Below are positions 1-8,480 of a stretch of DNA of 64,000 bases, in pieces; position 1 is the stretch's first letter; the number at the start of each line of letters is the position of its first letter. This DNA comes from Koleobacter methoxysyntrophicus. GTDB lineage: Bacteria > Bacillota > Thermosediminibacteria > Koleobacterales > Koleobacteraceae. A program made the translations under genes and the position numbers. The stretch is taken from assembly GCF_017301615.1 (NCBI RefSeq), contig NZ_CP059066.1, positions 2,277,001-2,341,000 of the forward strand. Reading direction: 5' to 3'. The notes beneath the pieces are model-generated. The model had not been told where the DNA came from. It did not search any database and worked only from the letters and a program-made list of their open reading frames with translations.

Positions 1-428
1 TCTTCGCAGGCACTGGGAATATTGGAATTGAAGCATTAAGCCGGGGTGCCCAAAAAGCTGTTTTTGTGGACAACAATTTTAGAAGTGTAAAGCTTATAAA
101 ATACAATTTGGTTATGACCGGTTTCGCTGATCGATCTATGGTTATTCAAAAAAATAGTTTTAAAGTAATTGAGGTCCTAGGGAAAAAACATGAAAAATTT
201 GATATAATCTTTATGGATCCTCCGTACGATATGGAAGGAATTTCGGGCCTGCTGGAAGAAATATATGAAAAAAGGATACTCAAAGATTCAGGGATAATTT
301 TAATAGAACATCGTAATAATAAAAAATTGCCGGAACAGGTAAAAGGCTTTATAAAGATTAGAGAAAAATTGTACGGAGATACCTGTATTTCATTTTTTAT
401 GTATGATAGGGAGGAACATAATGATTAG
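1..428 (+). CDS. rsmD: 16S rRNA (guanine(966)-N2)-methyltransferase RsmD, 5'-truncated
   Basis: RsmD transfers a methyl group from S-adenosylmethionine to N2 of G966 in 16S rRNA. The gene is cut by the window edge and is open from base 3. The first visible residues, FAGTG followed by EALSRGA, are the SAM-binding motif I of this family, and the catalytic DPPY motif lies at bases 215-226. About 140 C-terminal residues are present; the N-terminal residues before motif I are missing. The stop overlaps the start of coaD by eight bases, and rsmD-coaD is a classic bacterial gene pair, so the two are probably cotranscribed. Confidence 0.93.
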   Translation, partial: FAGTGNIGIEALSRGAQKAVFVDNNFRSVKLIKYNLVMTGFADRSMVIQKNSFKVIEVLGKKHEKFDIIFMDPPYDMEGISGLLEEIYEKRILKDSGIILIEHRNNKKLPEQVKGFIKIREKLYGDTCISFFMYDREEHND

Positions 429-900
429 GGTAATATATCCGGGGAGCTTTGATCCGGTTACGAATGGGCATATTGATATTATTTTGCGATGCAGTAACAT
501 TTTTGATCATCTGATTATAGCCGTTTTAAAAAATCCCCGGAAAAATCCGTTGTTTACGGTTGAAGAAAGGGTAATACTGCTTGAAGAAGTTACTAAGGGT
601 ATTAAGAACGTTTCAGTTGATTCTTTTGAAGGCTTATTAGTAGATTATGCAAAGGAAAAGAAGGCAGCAGCTATTGTTAAAGGTTTAAGGGCTATTTCTG
701 ATTTTGAATCAGAATTTCAAATGGCATTAATGAACAGGAAATTAAACTCTAAAATTGAAACAATTTTTATGATGACTAACAGCAAATATTCATATATTAG
801 TTCGAGTTTGATAAAGGAAATAGCGAGTTTTGGGGGCTGTATAGATGAGTTTGTGCCCCCTATAGTCAAAGAAAAATTGATCGAGAAGTTTAAGGGGTAA
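421..900 (+). CDS. coaD: phosphopantetheine adenylyltransferase CoaD
   Basis: CoaD makes dephospho-CoA from 4'-phosphopantetheine and ATP, the fourth step of coenzyme A synthesis, in the cytosol. The 159-residue product has the usual length. It begins with the nucleotidyltransferase signature [12 protein letters not shown] (T/HxGH-type motif near residues 6-17) and has the conserved KGLR and SSSLIKEIA segments near the middle and C-terminus. I chose the ATG at 421 because GGGAGG lies just upstream and the protein then begins MIRVIYPG as in homologues; an in-frame codon 18 bases earlier would add residues not usual for the family. It overlaps the end of rsmD. Confidence 0.96.
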   Translation: MIRVIYPGSFDPVTNGHIDIILRCSNIFDHLIIAVLKNPRKNPLFTVEERVILLEEVTKGIKNVSVDSFEGLLVDYAKEKKAAAIVKGLRAISDFESEFQMALMNRKLNSKIETIFMMTNSKYSYISSSLIKEIASFGGCIDEFVPPIVKEKLIEKFKG

Positions 901-912
901 GGGGGGATCGAG

Positions 913-1362
913 TTGGACATTTTAGATCTACTGCAAGATTTAAGGAAGAAAATAAATGAGGGCTCAAGTATCCCTTTTGCAGGGAAGGTGATATTAAATA
1001 AGAATGAAATCCTTCCTATTATAGATAATATCGAAACCCTTCTTCCCGAGGAATTGAAAAAGGCAAATTGGATTATTAATGAAAGGCAGAGGATTCTGAT
1101 TGAAGCTCAAAGGGAAGGAGAAAATATAATAAAAGAAGCAGAAGATAGAATTAAGAAAATGGTTGATGAAAGCGAAATAAGTAGAAGAGCATATGAGAAG
1201 GCAGATGAGATCGTATCTAATGCAAAGAAACATGCAAGGGAGATCAGATTAGGTGCCAATGAATATGCGGAAGAAGTCCTGAGAAATTTATACACCTATC
1301 TTGAAAAGACGATGAATACTGTGAAAAAAGGCATGGATGAATTAAGGGGTGTGAAAGATTAA
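913..1362 (+). CDS. coiled-coil protein of unknown function
   Basis: The 149-residue protein has a TTG start preceded by a strong GGGGGG-type ribosome site. Residues about 50-145 are rich in Glu, Lys and Ala and look like one long helical coiled coil, resembling the stalk of ATP synthase subunit b; automatic annotation may call such proteins ATPase or ATP synthase subunit b on that basis alone. I see no membrane helix, no nucleotide-binding motif and no signal peptide. It sits 12 bases after coaD and is followed by a terminator, so it is the last gene of the rsmD-coaD unit. The position beside coaD and ylbJ suggests a conserved clostridial family, but I cannot assign a role. Confidence 0.8.
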   Translation: MDILDLLQDLRKKINEGSSIPFAGKVILNKNEILPIIDNIETLLPEELKKANWIINERQRILIEAQREGENIIKEAEDRIKKMVDESEISRRAYEKADEIVSNAKKHAREIRLGANEYAEEVLRNLYTYLEKTMNTVKKGMDELRGVKD

Positions 1363-1367
1363 GATAA

Positions 1368-1395
1368 AGCAGTCTTAGGACTGCTATTATTTATT
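1368..1395. terminator. bidirectional intrinsic terminator between coaD unit and ylbJ
   Basis: The stem AGCAGTC / GACTGCT with a TTAG loop lies between two convergent genes. On the plus strand it is followed by ATTATTTATT, and on the minus strand by TTTATC, so it could stop transcription in both directions. The T runs are imperfect. Confidence 0.6.
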
Positions 1396-2622
1396 AACAA
1401 CCTTAAAGGTTATTATATTAATATTTTTTATTAGATGAAAAATAAAAGAAATAATTATAAGGCTGAAAACGATAAATAGAAATGTTTTAAAGGAAGATTT
1501 TAAAATCAGTAACCAGTTTAGAAAAGGATTTATCGAATATTTAGTTGCAAAAACGGGTATTAAATATACATTAAAACTTTGTGTCTTTGGGTTCATTAAA
1601 ATATATGTTATTAAAGCTGCCAGGAAAGCATGAATTAGCCGTGATACTATATAAGGTAACATACTTATATCCGTTCCGCTTATCATACTTGCCACCTGGG
1701 CATGAACGGATAAACCGCTCCATGCTATAATTGCACTTGCTATCATGACTTTCTGATATAAGTAGGGTATTATTACTTCACCGGCCATTTTTGTGCCCAG
1801 GGTTATTTCAAATATACCGCTGATGACTGCCGGAACTAATGACTTATCCAGTTTAAAAAGTGTAAAAATCAATTCAAATGGTTTTGATAAAACATCAACG
1901 AATCCTATAATAATTAAAATATTAATTATAACAGAGAAAAGAATAATAAAACCTCCTATAAGGAGAAGAGTGTTTACGGAATCCTTTATACAATCACCTA
2001 ATAGCTCACCAAAGGGTCTCCCATCTTTTTTTCGAGCTTTATAGAGCTCATTAAAAGCTCTAAAAATGATTGACCTGGATTTATTTGAATTCAAGGATAA
2101 GCTGGATTTTTCTTTAAACCTGTAAAATCTTAATAATAAACCCAAAATAAGGCATGATATATAATGAGATATGGATATAATGCCTCCGAGGGATTGATTA
2201 TGAAACATACCTACAGCTACTGCCCCAAACATAAAAAGAGGGTCGGCAGTATTTGTGAAGGACATCAGACGTTCTGCTTCTACCTTATTGATCAAATTCT
2301 GTTTTCTCAATTTTCCTGTTAACATCGCTCCGATTGGGTATCCGGAAGCTAATCCCATAGCCATAACAAATGAACCCACTCCGGGTACGTTAAAAAACGG
2401 CCTCATTAAGGGCTCTAAAAGAACGCCCATAAAATGCACAACACCCAGACCCATCAGCAACTGTGAACCTATAAAAAAAGGGAGGAGAGCAGGAAATACG
2501 ATGTTAAACCAAATGTCCAGTCCTTTTAAGGCCGAATTAAAGGCTATTTCAGGGTATGCTACTATTGAAATAGTAATAAAAATTGCAATAAATGCTAACA
2601 CAAATGCGTTTAGTCGGTTCAT
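1387..2622 (-). CDS. ylbJ: sporulation integral membrane protein YlbJ
   Basis: YlbJ is a polytopic membrane protein needed for normal spore cortex formation in Bacillus subtilis, where it is made in the mother cell. The 411-residue product has the family length and many hydrophobic segments: an N-terminal helix at about residues 6-26, further helices along the chain, and a last one near residues 370-395. It has the glycine-rich gate/nucleoside-recognition type core (GSFVMAMGLASGYPIGAMLTG). The ATG follows AGGGAGG by eight bases. It is one of only two minus-strand genes here and is divergent from the patatin gene. A clear sigma-E promoter was not found upstream. Transported substrate, if any, is unknown. 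Confidence 0.92.
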   Translation of the reverse strand: MNRLNAFVLAFIAIFITISIVAYPEIAFNSALKGLDIWFNIVFPALLPFFIGSQLLMGLGVVHFMGVLLEPLMRPFFNVPGVGSFVMAMGLASGYPIGAMLTGKLRKQNLINKVEAERLMSFTNTADPLFMFGAVAVGMFHNQSLGGIISISHYISCLILGLLLRFYRFKEKSSLSLNSNKSRSIIFRAFNELYKARKKDGRPFGELLGDCIKDSVNTLLLIGGFIILFSVIINILIIIGFVDVLSKPFELIFTLFKLDKSLVPAVISGIFEITLGTKMAGEVIIPYLYQKVMIASAIIAWSGLSVHAQVASMISGTDISMLPYIVSRLIHAFLAALITYILMNPKTQSFNVYLIPVFATKYSINPFLNWLLILKSSFKTFLFIVFSLIIISFIFHLIKNINIITFKVVNK

Positions 2623-2730
2623 GAAAACTTACCTCCCTAATATGGTAATAATATTACTTGCCCGTATATATATATTTATTGTTTGATTTCTATATTCTTA
2701 AATCGGCGAAATAAAAGTGAGGTGAAGATT

Positions 2731-3495
2731 ATGGAACCTAAATTAGGTTTAGCTTTAGGGGGAGGGGCAGCTAAAGGTTATGCCCATATTGGAGTTTTAA
2801 AAGTCTTGGAGAAAGAAAAAATTCCAATAAGTTTTATTGCGGGGACAAGTATAGGAGGATTGATAGGAGCGTTGTATGCAGCAGGGTTAAATGCAGATAT
2901 GTTAGAAAAATTAGCTTTAAATATAAAAAGAGAACAATGGATTGACCTGACCATACCTAGAAGAGGCCTGATTGCCGGGAAAAAGATTGAGGAGATTATA
3001 AGATTATTGACCAAAAACAAGACTTTTGATCAGCTTAATATCCCCCTTGCAGTTACAGCTACAGACCTGAAAAAGGGTGAAGAGGTAGTAATAAAAGAGG
3101 GAAATGTAGCCAGAGCGGTAAGGGCGACAATATCCATACCGGGTATTTTTAACCCGGTTGTTACTGAGGATAAAATCCTGGTAGACGGTGGTGTGCTAAA
3201 TAAGGTTCCCGCAGATCTTGTAAGGGAAATGGGGGCAGATTATGTCATTGCTGTTGACCTTGGGTCTGGAAGCATGTCCAAAATCAGGTCAATTTACGAT
3301 ATTATAATTCAGACTTTTGATGTAATGGGAAGAGAGATCCTTAAAAATAAAATTACAGGCGCAGATGTTGTTGTCAGGCCAAAACTAGGCCATATTAGTC
3401 TAAGTCAATTCGATCAGGCAGAAGAATGTATTAAGGAAGGGATACGCGCTGCCTTGGAGGTTGTGCCGGAGATTATGAAATTACTGAACAAATAA
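2731..3495 (+). CDS. patatin-like phospholipase family protein (RssA/YlbK type)
   Basis: This is a predicted serine lipid hydrolase of the patatin family with a Ser-Asp dyad. The oxyanion-hole motif LGGGAAKG is near residues 9-16, the nucleophile elbow GTSIGG is near residues 38-43, and the catalytic Asp lies in VDGGVLNKVP. The 254-residue length is that of the short bacterial RssA/YlbK group, and YlbK lies in the ylbJ-ylbM region of B. subtilis, which fits the neighbours. I chose the ATG at 2731 because it follows GAGGTGA; an upstream in-frame start would add 16 residues without a ribosome site. The natural substrate is not known from sequence. Confidence 0.9.
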   Translation: MEPKLGLALGGGAAKGYAHIGVLKVLEKEKIPISFIAGTSIGGLIGALYAAGLNADMLEKLALNIKREQWIDLTIPRRGLIAGKKIEEIIRLLTKNKTFDQLNIPLAVTATDLKKGEEVVIKEGNVARAVRATISIPGIFNPVVTEDKILVDGGVLNKVPADLVREMGADYVIAVDLGSGSMSKIRSIYDIIIQTFDVMGREILKNKITGADVVVRPKLGHISLSQFDQAEECIKEGIRAALEVVPEIMKLLNK

Positions 3496-3528
3496 GGCAC
3501 TGCCTTAAAAACATATTATATCTATTTA

Positions 3529-4785
3529 TCATTCTAAAATGATTGGATTCATAAAAAAGTCCCGACCCTGTTCTCTTTTTTCGGGATTCTTGTATGCAAG
3601 ACTGTATATATCTGTAGCCAGGATGTCATATTCGAACATTTTTTTTAAAAAAGGGGATTTTATTTTTTTGTAATGGGCGGCCTTTGTGATAATAGGAATC
3701 CTTGATGTTATTTTCATTTTACTTATGAGTTCTTTCCCTTTAGAAGAAAATCCTAAAACCCTGAGATATTGAGGGCCTTTTTGATATGATTCATAAACAT
3801 CATTTTTATTTATGCCCAAAAGGAAGTTAAAAAGGATTCTCTGAATTCGTGTTCTGGTATACCTTTTGGTCTTTATTCCCGTTATTAATTCCGAAAGACT
3901 TTTACATCGAAATGATTCACGTACAATACGGTTTTCCAGGCCCTCGGAAACATCAAAAACTTTTAATAATTCCTCCTTTGATGTACGTCTGAGCAGATAT
4001 AAAATAAACGGGTAAAAGTTTTCTGATGAAATAGGTCCCGTACCCTTTGAAAATTCCCTGTTTAGTATCATAAAGGTTTCTTTTGGCACGATTTTGGCGA
4101 CATTTAGCCCATTGTTGCAAAAGATTTCTTTTCTAATAGCCGTTGCACTGGCAATTTTTCCTTTGATTCTGTCTGAGTGATAATCAGCTTTAATTCTTTT
4201 GATACTTATTGGTTCTATTGGGCTGTTCAAAACAGCGAGGGCTTTTAGGTATTCGATACCTAAAATATTATTAGGATTATGGGTTAATTTATGTATATCA
4301 AATTCATCAAGATGAAAATCTGTATGTTTATTAATGTAATTAATTAAAGAATTTGCCTGTGCTTTTGGATAAGGGATTCCCTTATTAAGTTCTGATTTTA
4401 AATACCACCTAAATTCTTCCGGTTCATTTAACAGAATTCCTGCAATTGCTTTTAACAGCGGTAAATTTCCTGATTCACTGCCAAAACAGAGATAATCAGC
4501 TATCCCGGTTAAATGGAGGGAACTAACAGCGCCATATGCAAAGAACTGGGCTGTTTGAAGGGAATAACAAACGGGGAGTTCAAGAACAAGGTCAGCACCT
4601 TGATAAATAGCCATTTCAGCCCTTGCCCATTTATTTACAATAGCGGGTTCACCCCTTTGCATAAAATTTCCGCTCATTATACATACAACGTGAGTTGCCC
4701 CTGAGATTTCTTTTGCTTTTTTCAAATGATATAAATGACCGAAATGAAAGGGATTATATTCTACGACAAGACCTACTACTTTCAT
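3529..4785 (-). CDS. tmcAL: tRNA(Met) cytidine acetate ligase TmcAL (YlbM)
   Basis: TmcAL (formerly YlbM) forms N4-acetylcytidine at the wobble base of elongator tRNA-Met, using acetate and ATP through acetyl-AMP. The 418-residue protein starts with the nucleotidyltransferase fold signature VVEYNPFHFGH and has the MSGNFMQRGEP motif near residues 38-48, both typical of the family. I prefer the ATG at 4785, which follows AAAGGTG by six bases, over a GTG nine bases upstream that sits inside that ribosome site. It is transcribed on its own, away from pta. Using acetate as substrate suits a cell that makes acetate through pta-ackA next door, though that link is only an inference. Confidence 0.93.
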   Translation of the reverse strand: MKVVGLVVEYNPFHFGHLYHLKKAKEISGATHVVCIMSGNFMQRGEPAIVNKWARAEMAIYQGADLVLELPVCYSLQTAQFFAYGAVSSLHLTGIADYLCFGSESGNLPLLKAIAGILLNEPEEFRWYLKSELNKGIPYPKAQANSLINYINKHTDFHLDEFDIHKLTHNPNNILGIEYLKALAVLNSPIEPISIKRIKADYHSDRIKGKIASATAIRKEIFCNNGLNVAKIVPKETFMILNREFSKGTGPISSENFYPFILYLLRRTSKEELLKVFDVSEGLENRIVRESFRCKSLSELITGIKTKRYTRTRIQRILFNFLLGINKNDVYESYQKGPQYLRVLGFSSKGKELISKMKITSRIPIITKAAHYKKIKSPFLKKMFEYDILATDIYSLAYKNPEKREQGRDFFMNPIILE

Positions 4786-4828
4786 GTTTTTCACCTTTGT
4801 TTTTAGTTTTTAAGTATTATTCGATGAT

Positions 4829-4857
4829 TGTATATTATATTCCTTTTAGACATTCAA
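4829..4857 (-). promoter_or_regulatory. candidate sigma-A promoter of ylbM/tmcAL
   Basis: Read on the minus strand, TTGAAT and TATACA are separated by 17 bases, about 45 bases before the ATG. Only sequence similarity supports it. Confidence 0.4.
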
Positions 4858-4873
4858 AAAAAGGACAAAATAT

Positions 4874-4902
4874 TTGCTGAAGGCAGGAATTTTTGTTTTA
4901 AT
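4874..4902 (+). promoter_or_regulatory. candidate sigma-A promoter of pta
   Basis: TTGCTG and TTTAAT lie 17 bases apart. The resulting leader before pta would be about 185 bases, which is long; a nearer start cannot be excluded. Confidence 0.35.
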
Positions 4903-5092
4903 ATAGAAGTATAATCTGGTCGTTATTTTTCCCGTTTTCGTGAGATTAAATGACCTATATATGTGAAATATTTTATAAATTAAATCTGTTACTAAAATGA
5001 CACAGCGGATGATGAATCATAGCCTATACATTTATCATAGCTGTGAACTATAAAAAGCTTAATTTATAAATTTATAGAAAGGGGTTTCTTAT

Positions 5093-6082
5093 ATGAGTTT
5101 TGTAGAAAGAATCAAAAACAAAGCCAAGACCCTTAATAAGACAATAGTATTGCCGGAAGGGTCAGAAGAAAGAGTTGTAAAAGCAGCTGAGATTATAACA
5201 AAACAAAGGATTGCCAGGGTTATCCTCCTAGGGAGTGAAGAAGACATAAAAAAGACTGCCGGAGGAGTAAATCTGTCTGGGATAGATATAATTAACCCCA
5301 GGACATCGAAGAAATTAGAAGAGTATGCTGAACAGTTTTACGAAATGAGGAAGAATAAAGGCATAACTAAGGATGAGGCATTACAGCTTATGGAAAATCC
5401 CCTTTATTATGGAACGATGATGGTTAAATTAGGAGATGCTGACGGTTTGGTAGCGGGATCAATTAATACAACTGGAGATGTGTTTAGACCTGCATTTCAG
5501 ATTGTTAAAACAGCTCCGGGGATATCGGTTGTATCCAGTGCTTTTATTATGATTGTTCCTAACTGCGAATATGGTGCTAATGGTATCATGCTTTTTGCTG
5601 ACTGTGCAGTTAATCCTAATCCAACAGCAGAACAGCTCGCTGAAATAGCAATAGCTTCTGCTAAAACTGCCAGGGTATTGGCTGATATTGAACCCAAAAT
5701 AGCTATGCTATCTTTTTCAACTAGAGGAAGCGCGGACCATGAATTGGTAGATAAAGTCAAGAAAGCAACTGAATTAGTTAAACAAAAAGCTCCTGATCTT
5801 GATGTAGACGGTGAATTACAAGCTGATGCAGCATTGGTCCCAAAGGTTGCAGCAACAAAGGTTCCCAATAGCCCCGTTGCCGGCAATGCCAATGTATTAA
5901 TTTTCCCTGATCTCCAGGCAGGCAATATTGGTTATAAACTTGTTCAAAGGTTGGCTAAAGCTGAAGCTGTTGGTCCGGTTTCCCAAGGTCTAGCAAAACC
6001 AATAAATGACCTTTCAAGGGGATGTAGTGTAGAAGATATAGTTAATGTTGTTGCAATAACAGCTGTACAGTCACTTAAATAG
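5093..6082 (+). CDS. pta: phosphate acetyltransferase
   Basis: Pta converts acetyl-CoA and phosphate to acetyl phosphate and CoA; together with acetate kinase it yields ATP from acetyl-CoA during fermentation. The 329-residue length matches the short single-domain class found in Firmicutes, without the N-terminal regulatory domains of the E. coli enzyme. Family signatures include [10 protein letters not shown] near residue 20, [17 protein letters not shown] near residues 121-137, and the [13 protein letters not shown] segment near residues 206-218. The ATG follows AAAGGGG. ackA lies 170 bases downstream in the same direction, so cotranscription is likely but the gap is larger than usual. Confidence 0.96.
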   Translation: MSFVERIKNKAKTLNKTIVLPEGSEERVVKAAEIITKQRIARVILLGSEEDIKKTAGGVNLSGIDIINPRTSKKLEEYAEQFYEMRKNKGITKDEALQLMENPLYYGTMMVKLGDADGLVAGSINTTGDVFRPAFQIVKTAPGISVVSSAFIMIVPNCEYGANGIMLFADCAVNPNPTAEQLAEIAIASAKTARVLADIEPKIAMLSFSTRGSADHELVDKVKKATELVKQKAPDLDVDGELQADAALVPKVAATKVPNSPVAGNANVLIFPDLQAGNIGYKLVQRLAKAEAVGPVSQGLAKPINDLSRGCSVEDIVNVVAITAVQSLK

Positions 6083-6252
6083 ATAAAACGGGTAATAAGA
6101 TTCTGGCAAAGATCCCGATCCCGGATGTGAAGCAAACGGGATTCCATTGTCCTGTACCTGGAGAGCCGGTGCTTGTGCCGGTAAAGCTGGTAATAGAAAT
6201 TAGGTTAATTATTTAAATTAAAAATAAATAAAGTTTAGGGGGAATTAGGATA
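6083..6252 (+). other. 170-base structured spacer between pta and ackA
   Basis: The middle of this spacer is more GC-rich than its surroundings and has two inverted repeats: ATCCCG with CGGGAT about 15 bases apart, then CCGG with CCGG around TGCTTGTG. The last 60 bases are AT-rich and lead to the GGGGG ribosome site of ackA. No T run follows either hairpin, so it is not a convincing terminator. I do not recognise an RNA family. Confidence 0.4.
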
Positions 6253-7446
6253 ATGAAGATATTGGTAATCAATTGTGGGAGTTCATCTTTAAAATATCAG
6301 CTGTTCGACATGAAAGATGAAAGTGTTATGGCTAAAGGTATTGTTGAGAGAATTAAGCTTGACGGTTCTTTTTTAAAGCATGAACCTGCAGGAGGGGATA
6401 AGGTAGAGATAAAAGCTGAAATAACGGACCATCAAATTGCACTTAAAATGGTTTTAGAGGCTCTTACACATCCCGAATATGGAGTAATAAAAGACCTGTC
6501 AGAAATATCAGCTGTTGGCCATAGGGTAGTACATGCGGGGGAGAAATTTTCAGGTTCTGTAAAGATAACTGAAGAAGTAATGGATGCCCTTAAAGAGTGT
6601 ATCGATTTGGCACCATTACATAATCCTCCGAACATAATGGGAATCGAAGCAACAAAGGAGTTAATGCCTGATGTCCCAATGGTAGGGGTTTTTGATACCG
6701 CATTTCACCAAACAATGCCTGAATATGCTTTTCTATACGGGTTACCATATGAATTGTATAAAAAATACGGCATCAGGAGATATGGATTTCACGGAACTTC
6801 TCATAAGTATGTGTCCCTGAGAGCGGCAGCTATATTGAATAGACCGATACAAGAGTTAAAAATCGTTACGTGTCATTTAGGGAACGGTTCTAGTATTGCA
6901 GCTGTAAAGGGAGGAAAGTCAATCGATACGAGTATGGGATTTACTCCTTTAGAAGGCCTGGTTATGGGGACGAGATGTGGAGATATTGATCCGGCTATCG
7001 TATTTTTTATTATGGAAAAAGAAAAAATGACTGCGGCGGAAATAAATAATTTCCTCAATAAAAAATGTGGTGTTTTAGGGATATCCAATGTAAGCAGTGA
7101 CTTTAGAGATATTGAAGAAGCAGCAGCCCGGGGGAATTACCGCGCACAGCTTGCCCTTGATATATTTGCATATAATGTGAAGAAATATATAGGGGCGTAT
7201 GCTGCAGCTATGGGAGGCATCGATGCTGTTGTATTTACAGCAGGTATTGGCGAAAACTCAAGCAGCATGAGGAAGAAGATATGTGATGGGCTTGAATTTC
7301 TTGGAATAAAAATTGACCCGGAAAAGAATAATACAAGAGGAAGAGAAATAGATGTTTCAAGTGAGACAGCGAAAGTGAGGGTTTTGGTAATTCCCACTAA
7401 TGAGGAATTGATGATAGCTAGGGAAACTATGGCATTAGTTAAGTAA
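6253..7446 (+). CDS. ackA: acetate kinase
   Basis: AckA transfers the phosphate of acetyl phosphate to ADP, giving acetate and ATP. The 397-residue protein is full length for the ASKHA fold family. Visible signatures are [12 protein letters not shown] at residues 7-18, [11 protein letters not shown] near residue 90, [10 protein letters not shown] with the catalytic Asp near residue 147, [11 protein letters not shown] near residue 208, GTRCGDIDP near residue 240, FTAGIGENS near residue 328 and the metal-binding Glu in PTNEELMI near the end. The start ATG follows TAGGGGGAATTAGGATA. It completes the substrate-level phosphorylation pathway begun by Pta. Confidence 0.97.
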   Translation: MKILVINCGSSSLKYQLFDMKDESVMAKGIVERIKLDGSFLKHEPAGGDKVEIKAEITDHQIALKMVLEALTHPEYGVIKDLSEISAVGHRVVHAGEKFSGSVKITEEVMDALKECIDLAPLHNPPNIMGIEATKELMPDVPMVGVFDTAFHQTMPEYAFLYGLPYELYKKYGIRRYGFHGTSHKYVSLRAAAILNRPIQELKIVTCHLGNGSSIAAVKGGKSIDTSMGFTPLEGLVMGTRCGDIDPAIVFFIMEKEKMTAAEINNFLNKKCGVLGISNVSSDFRDIEEAAARGNYRAQLALDIFAYNVKKYIGAYAAAMGGIDAVVFTAGIGENSSSMRKKICDGLEFLGIKIDPEKNNTRGREIDVSSETAKVRVLVIPTNEELMIARETMALVK

Positions 7447-7451
7447 TTATC

Positions 7452-7481
7452 TTGACAAAAGCAAAATATTTTTTGTATAAT
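7452..7481 (+). promoter_or_regulatory. sigma-A promoter of yceD-rpmF
   Basis: A consensus TTGACA and a consensus TATAAT are separated by 18 bases, starting just after the ackA stop. The ATG of the next gene lies about 30 bases past the -10 box. Confidence 0.7.
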
Positions 7482-7510
7482 TAAACACAGTTGTTTTGTA
7501 AGGTGAGAAT

Positions 7511-8026
7511 ATGAAAATCGATATTTCTGAAATAGAAAAAGAAATTGGAACATATATAGATATTAATATCGAGAGGGAAATTTCACCCCTAGAATTTTTA
7601 GGGGAAGATATAAAATTCTTAGAACCCATTTATTTTATTGGGAAAGCAGTAAATACAGGGGACTTCATTGTAATAGAAGGAACTATTAAATCCCTTTTAG
7701 AGCTTCAGTGTCACAGATGTTTAGAAAAATTTAAGCTTCCCATTAAAGTCGAACTCAATGAAGAATGTCCTTTGAATAGTAGAATTCAAAGTGATGAAGT
7801 GCATTTAGAGGTAAAAGACCATATAATTGATATTATGGATGTTATTAAAAATGCTGTTTTATTAAACCTTCCCATGAAAAGGTTATGTGATGAGAAATGC
7901 AAAGGTATTTGTGAACAATGTGGAAGGAATCTGAATAAAGAAGAATGCAATTGTAGAAAAGATGAGATTGATCCCAGATTAGATATTTTAAAGAAGTTGT
8001 TTGTAGAAGGAGAAGATGTCGATTGA
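7511..8026 (+). CDS. YceD/DUF177 family protein
   Basis: The YceD family is linked to 23S rRNA accumulation and is nearly always encoded just before rpmF, as here. The 171-residue protein has a CHRC motif near residue 68 and a C-terminal cluster (CDEKCKGICEQCGRN then ECNC, about residues 123-145) that looks like a zinc-binding site. The ATG follows AAGGTGAGAAT and lies just after a strong promoter. Its stop is 12 bases from rpmF, so the two form a short operon. The molecular role is not settled for the family. Confidence 0.88.
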   Translation: MKIDISEIEKEIGTYIDINIEREISPLEFLGEDIKFLEPIYFIGKAVNTGDFIVIEGTIKSLLELQCHRCLEKFKLPIKVELNEECPLNSRIQSDEVHLEVKDHIIDIMDVIKNAVLLNLPMKRLCDEKCKGICEQCGRNLNKEECNCRKDEIDPRLDILKKLFVEGEDVD

Positions 8027-8038
8027 GGAGGTGTTTTT

Positions 8039-8215
8039 ATGGCTAATCCTAAACGAAGACATTCAAAATCCCGCAGGGACAAACGAAGAGCTAACTGGAA
8101 ATTGAGCCTTCCAGGGCTAGTAGAATGCCCCCAATGTCATTCACCGAAGTTGCCCCACAGGGTTTGTGCGGAATGCGGATATTACAAGAACCGGGAAGTT
8201 ATTGCAGTGAAATAA
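8039..8215 (+). CDS. rpmF: 50S ribosomal protein L32
   Basis: L32 is a small zinc-ribbon protein of the large ribosomal subunit. The product of 58 residues begins [18 protein letters not shown], the usual basic N-terminus, and has the zinc site as CPQC near residues 30-33 and CAEC near residues 43-46, so this is the zinc-binding (C+) form. GAGGAGG lies upstream of the ATG. It follows yceD and is closed by a terminator. Confidence 0.97.
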   Translation: MANPKRRHSKSRRDKRRANWKLSLPGLVECPQCHSPKLPHRVCAECGYYKNREVIAVK

Positions 8216-8280
8216 AAAGATATATATCTTCAATGAGGTCGAATAAAAATCGCAGGGTTTATTTTATAATGGATAAACTG

Positions 8281-8322
8281 AAAAAACAGCAAGGTAGTTT
8301 AATACTGTCTTGCTGTTTTTTT
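8281..8322 (+). terminator. intrinsic terminator after rpmF
   Basis: AAAAACAGCAAG pairs with CTTGCTGTTTTT around an imperfect inner stem, ending in a run of seven T. It isolates yceD-rpmF from the fatty acid operon. Confidence 0.85.
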
Positions 8323-8406
8323 GCATTAAATTATTGAGTATTTGAAAAAAAATTTTTACCATTCATGTTCCTAATTGTTTGTATAAATTGCTGATTATTG
8401 TTTATC

Positions 8407-8435
8407 TTGATTTATCATTTTTTTTGTTATATAAT
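8407..8435 (+). promoter_or_regulatory. sigma-A promoter of the fapR fatty acid operon
   Basis: TTGATT and a consensus TATAAT are 17 bases apart. The -10 box ends 45 bases before the fapR ATG. Confidence 0.65.
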
Positions 8436-8447
8436 TTTTATAGCTGC

Positions 8448-8468
8448 TCATAATAGGTAGTATTGATT
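8448..8468 (+). promoter_or_regulatory. candidate FapR operator
   Basis: The site has the partly palindromic core AATA-GGTAG-TATT and begins 12 bases after the -10 box, at the likely transcription start. It resembles the AT-flanked TAGTACCT-type operators known for FapR when read on the minus strand (ATACTACCTATTAT). FapR represses its own operon in Bacillus until malonyl-CoA binds; the match here is by eye only. Confidence 0.4.
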
Positions 8469-8480
8469 TGAGGTGGTAAA

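Larger units (their letters stand above)
4786..5092. other. 307-base divergent intergenic region between ylbM and pta
   Basis: No open reading frame with a ribosome site and no known RNA family was recognised here. It holds the two outward promoter candidates listed separately. The 180 bases before pta are AT-rich and contain no clear terminator or cre-like operator that I could find, so a long pta leader of unknown purpose is possible. Confidence 0.5.

Noticed and set aside
2623-2700. Sigma-E promoter for ylbJ on the minus strand
   Set aside because: ylbJ is sigma-E dependent in B. subtilis, but no pair of boxes with acceptable match and spacing was found upstream.
3492-3505. Small inverted repeat AAGGC-ACT-GCCTT between the convergent patatin and ylbM genes as a terminator
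   Set aside because: The stem is only five base pairs with a three-base loop and no good T run on either strand.
5497-5925. Minus-strand open frame of 142 codons inside pta
   Set aside because: It lies wholly within the well-supported pta gene, has no ribosome site and no recognisable protein motif; it is a shadow of the coding bias.
6126-6213. Short GTG-initiated frame in the pta-ackA spacer
   Set aside because: It has no Shine-Dalgarno sequence, no family resemblance and overlaps the inverted repeats; a structured spacer explains it better.
8125-8337. Plus-strand open frame of 70 codons overlapping rpmF
   Set aside because: It reads the end of rpmF in another frame and runs through the terminator, and lacks a ribosome site.
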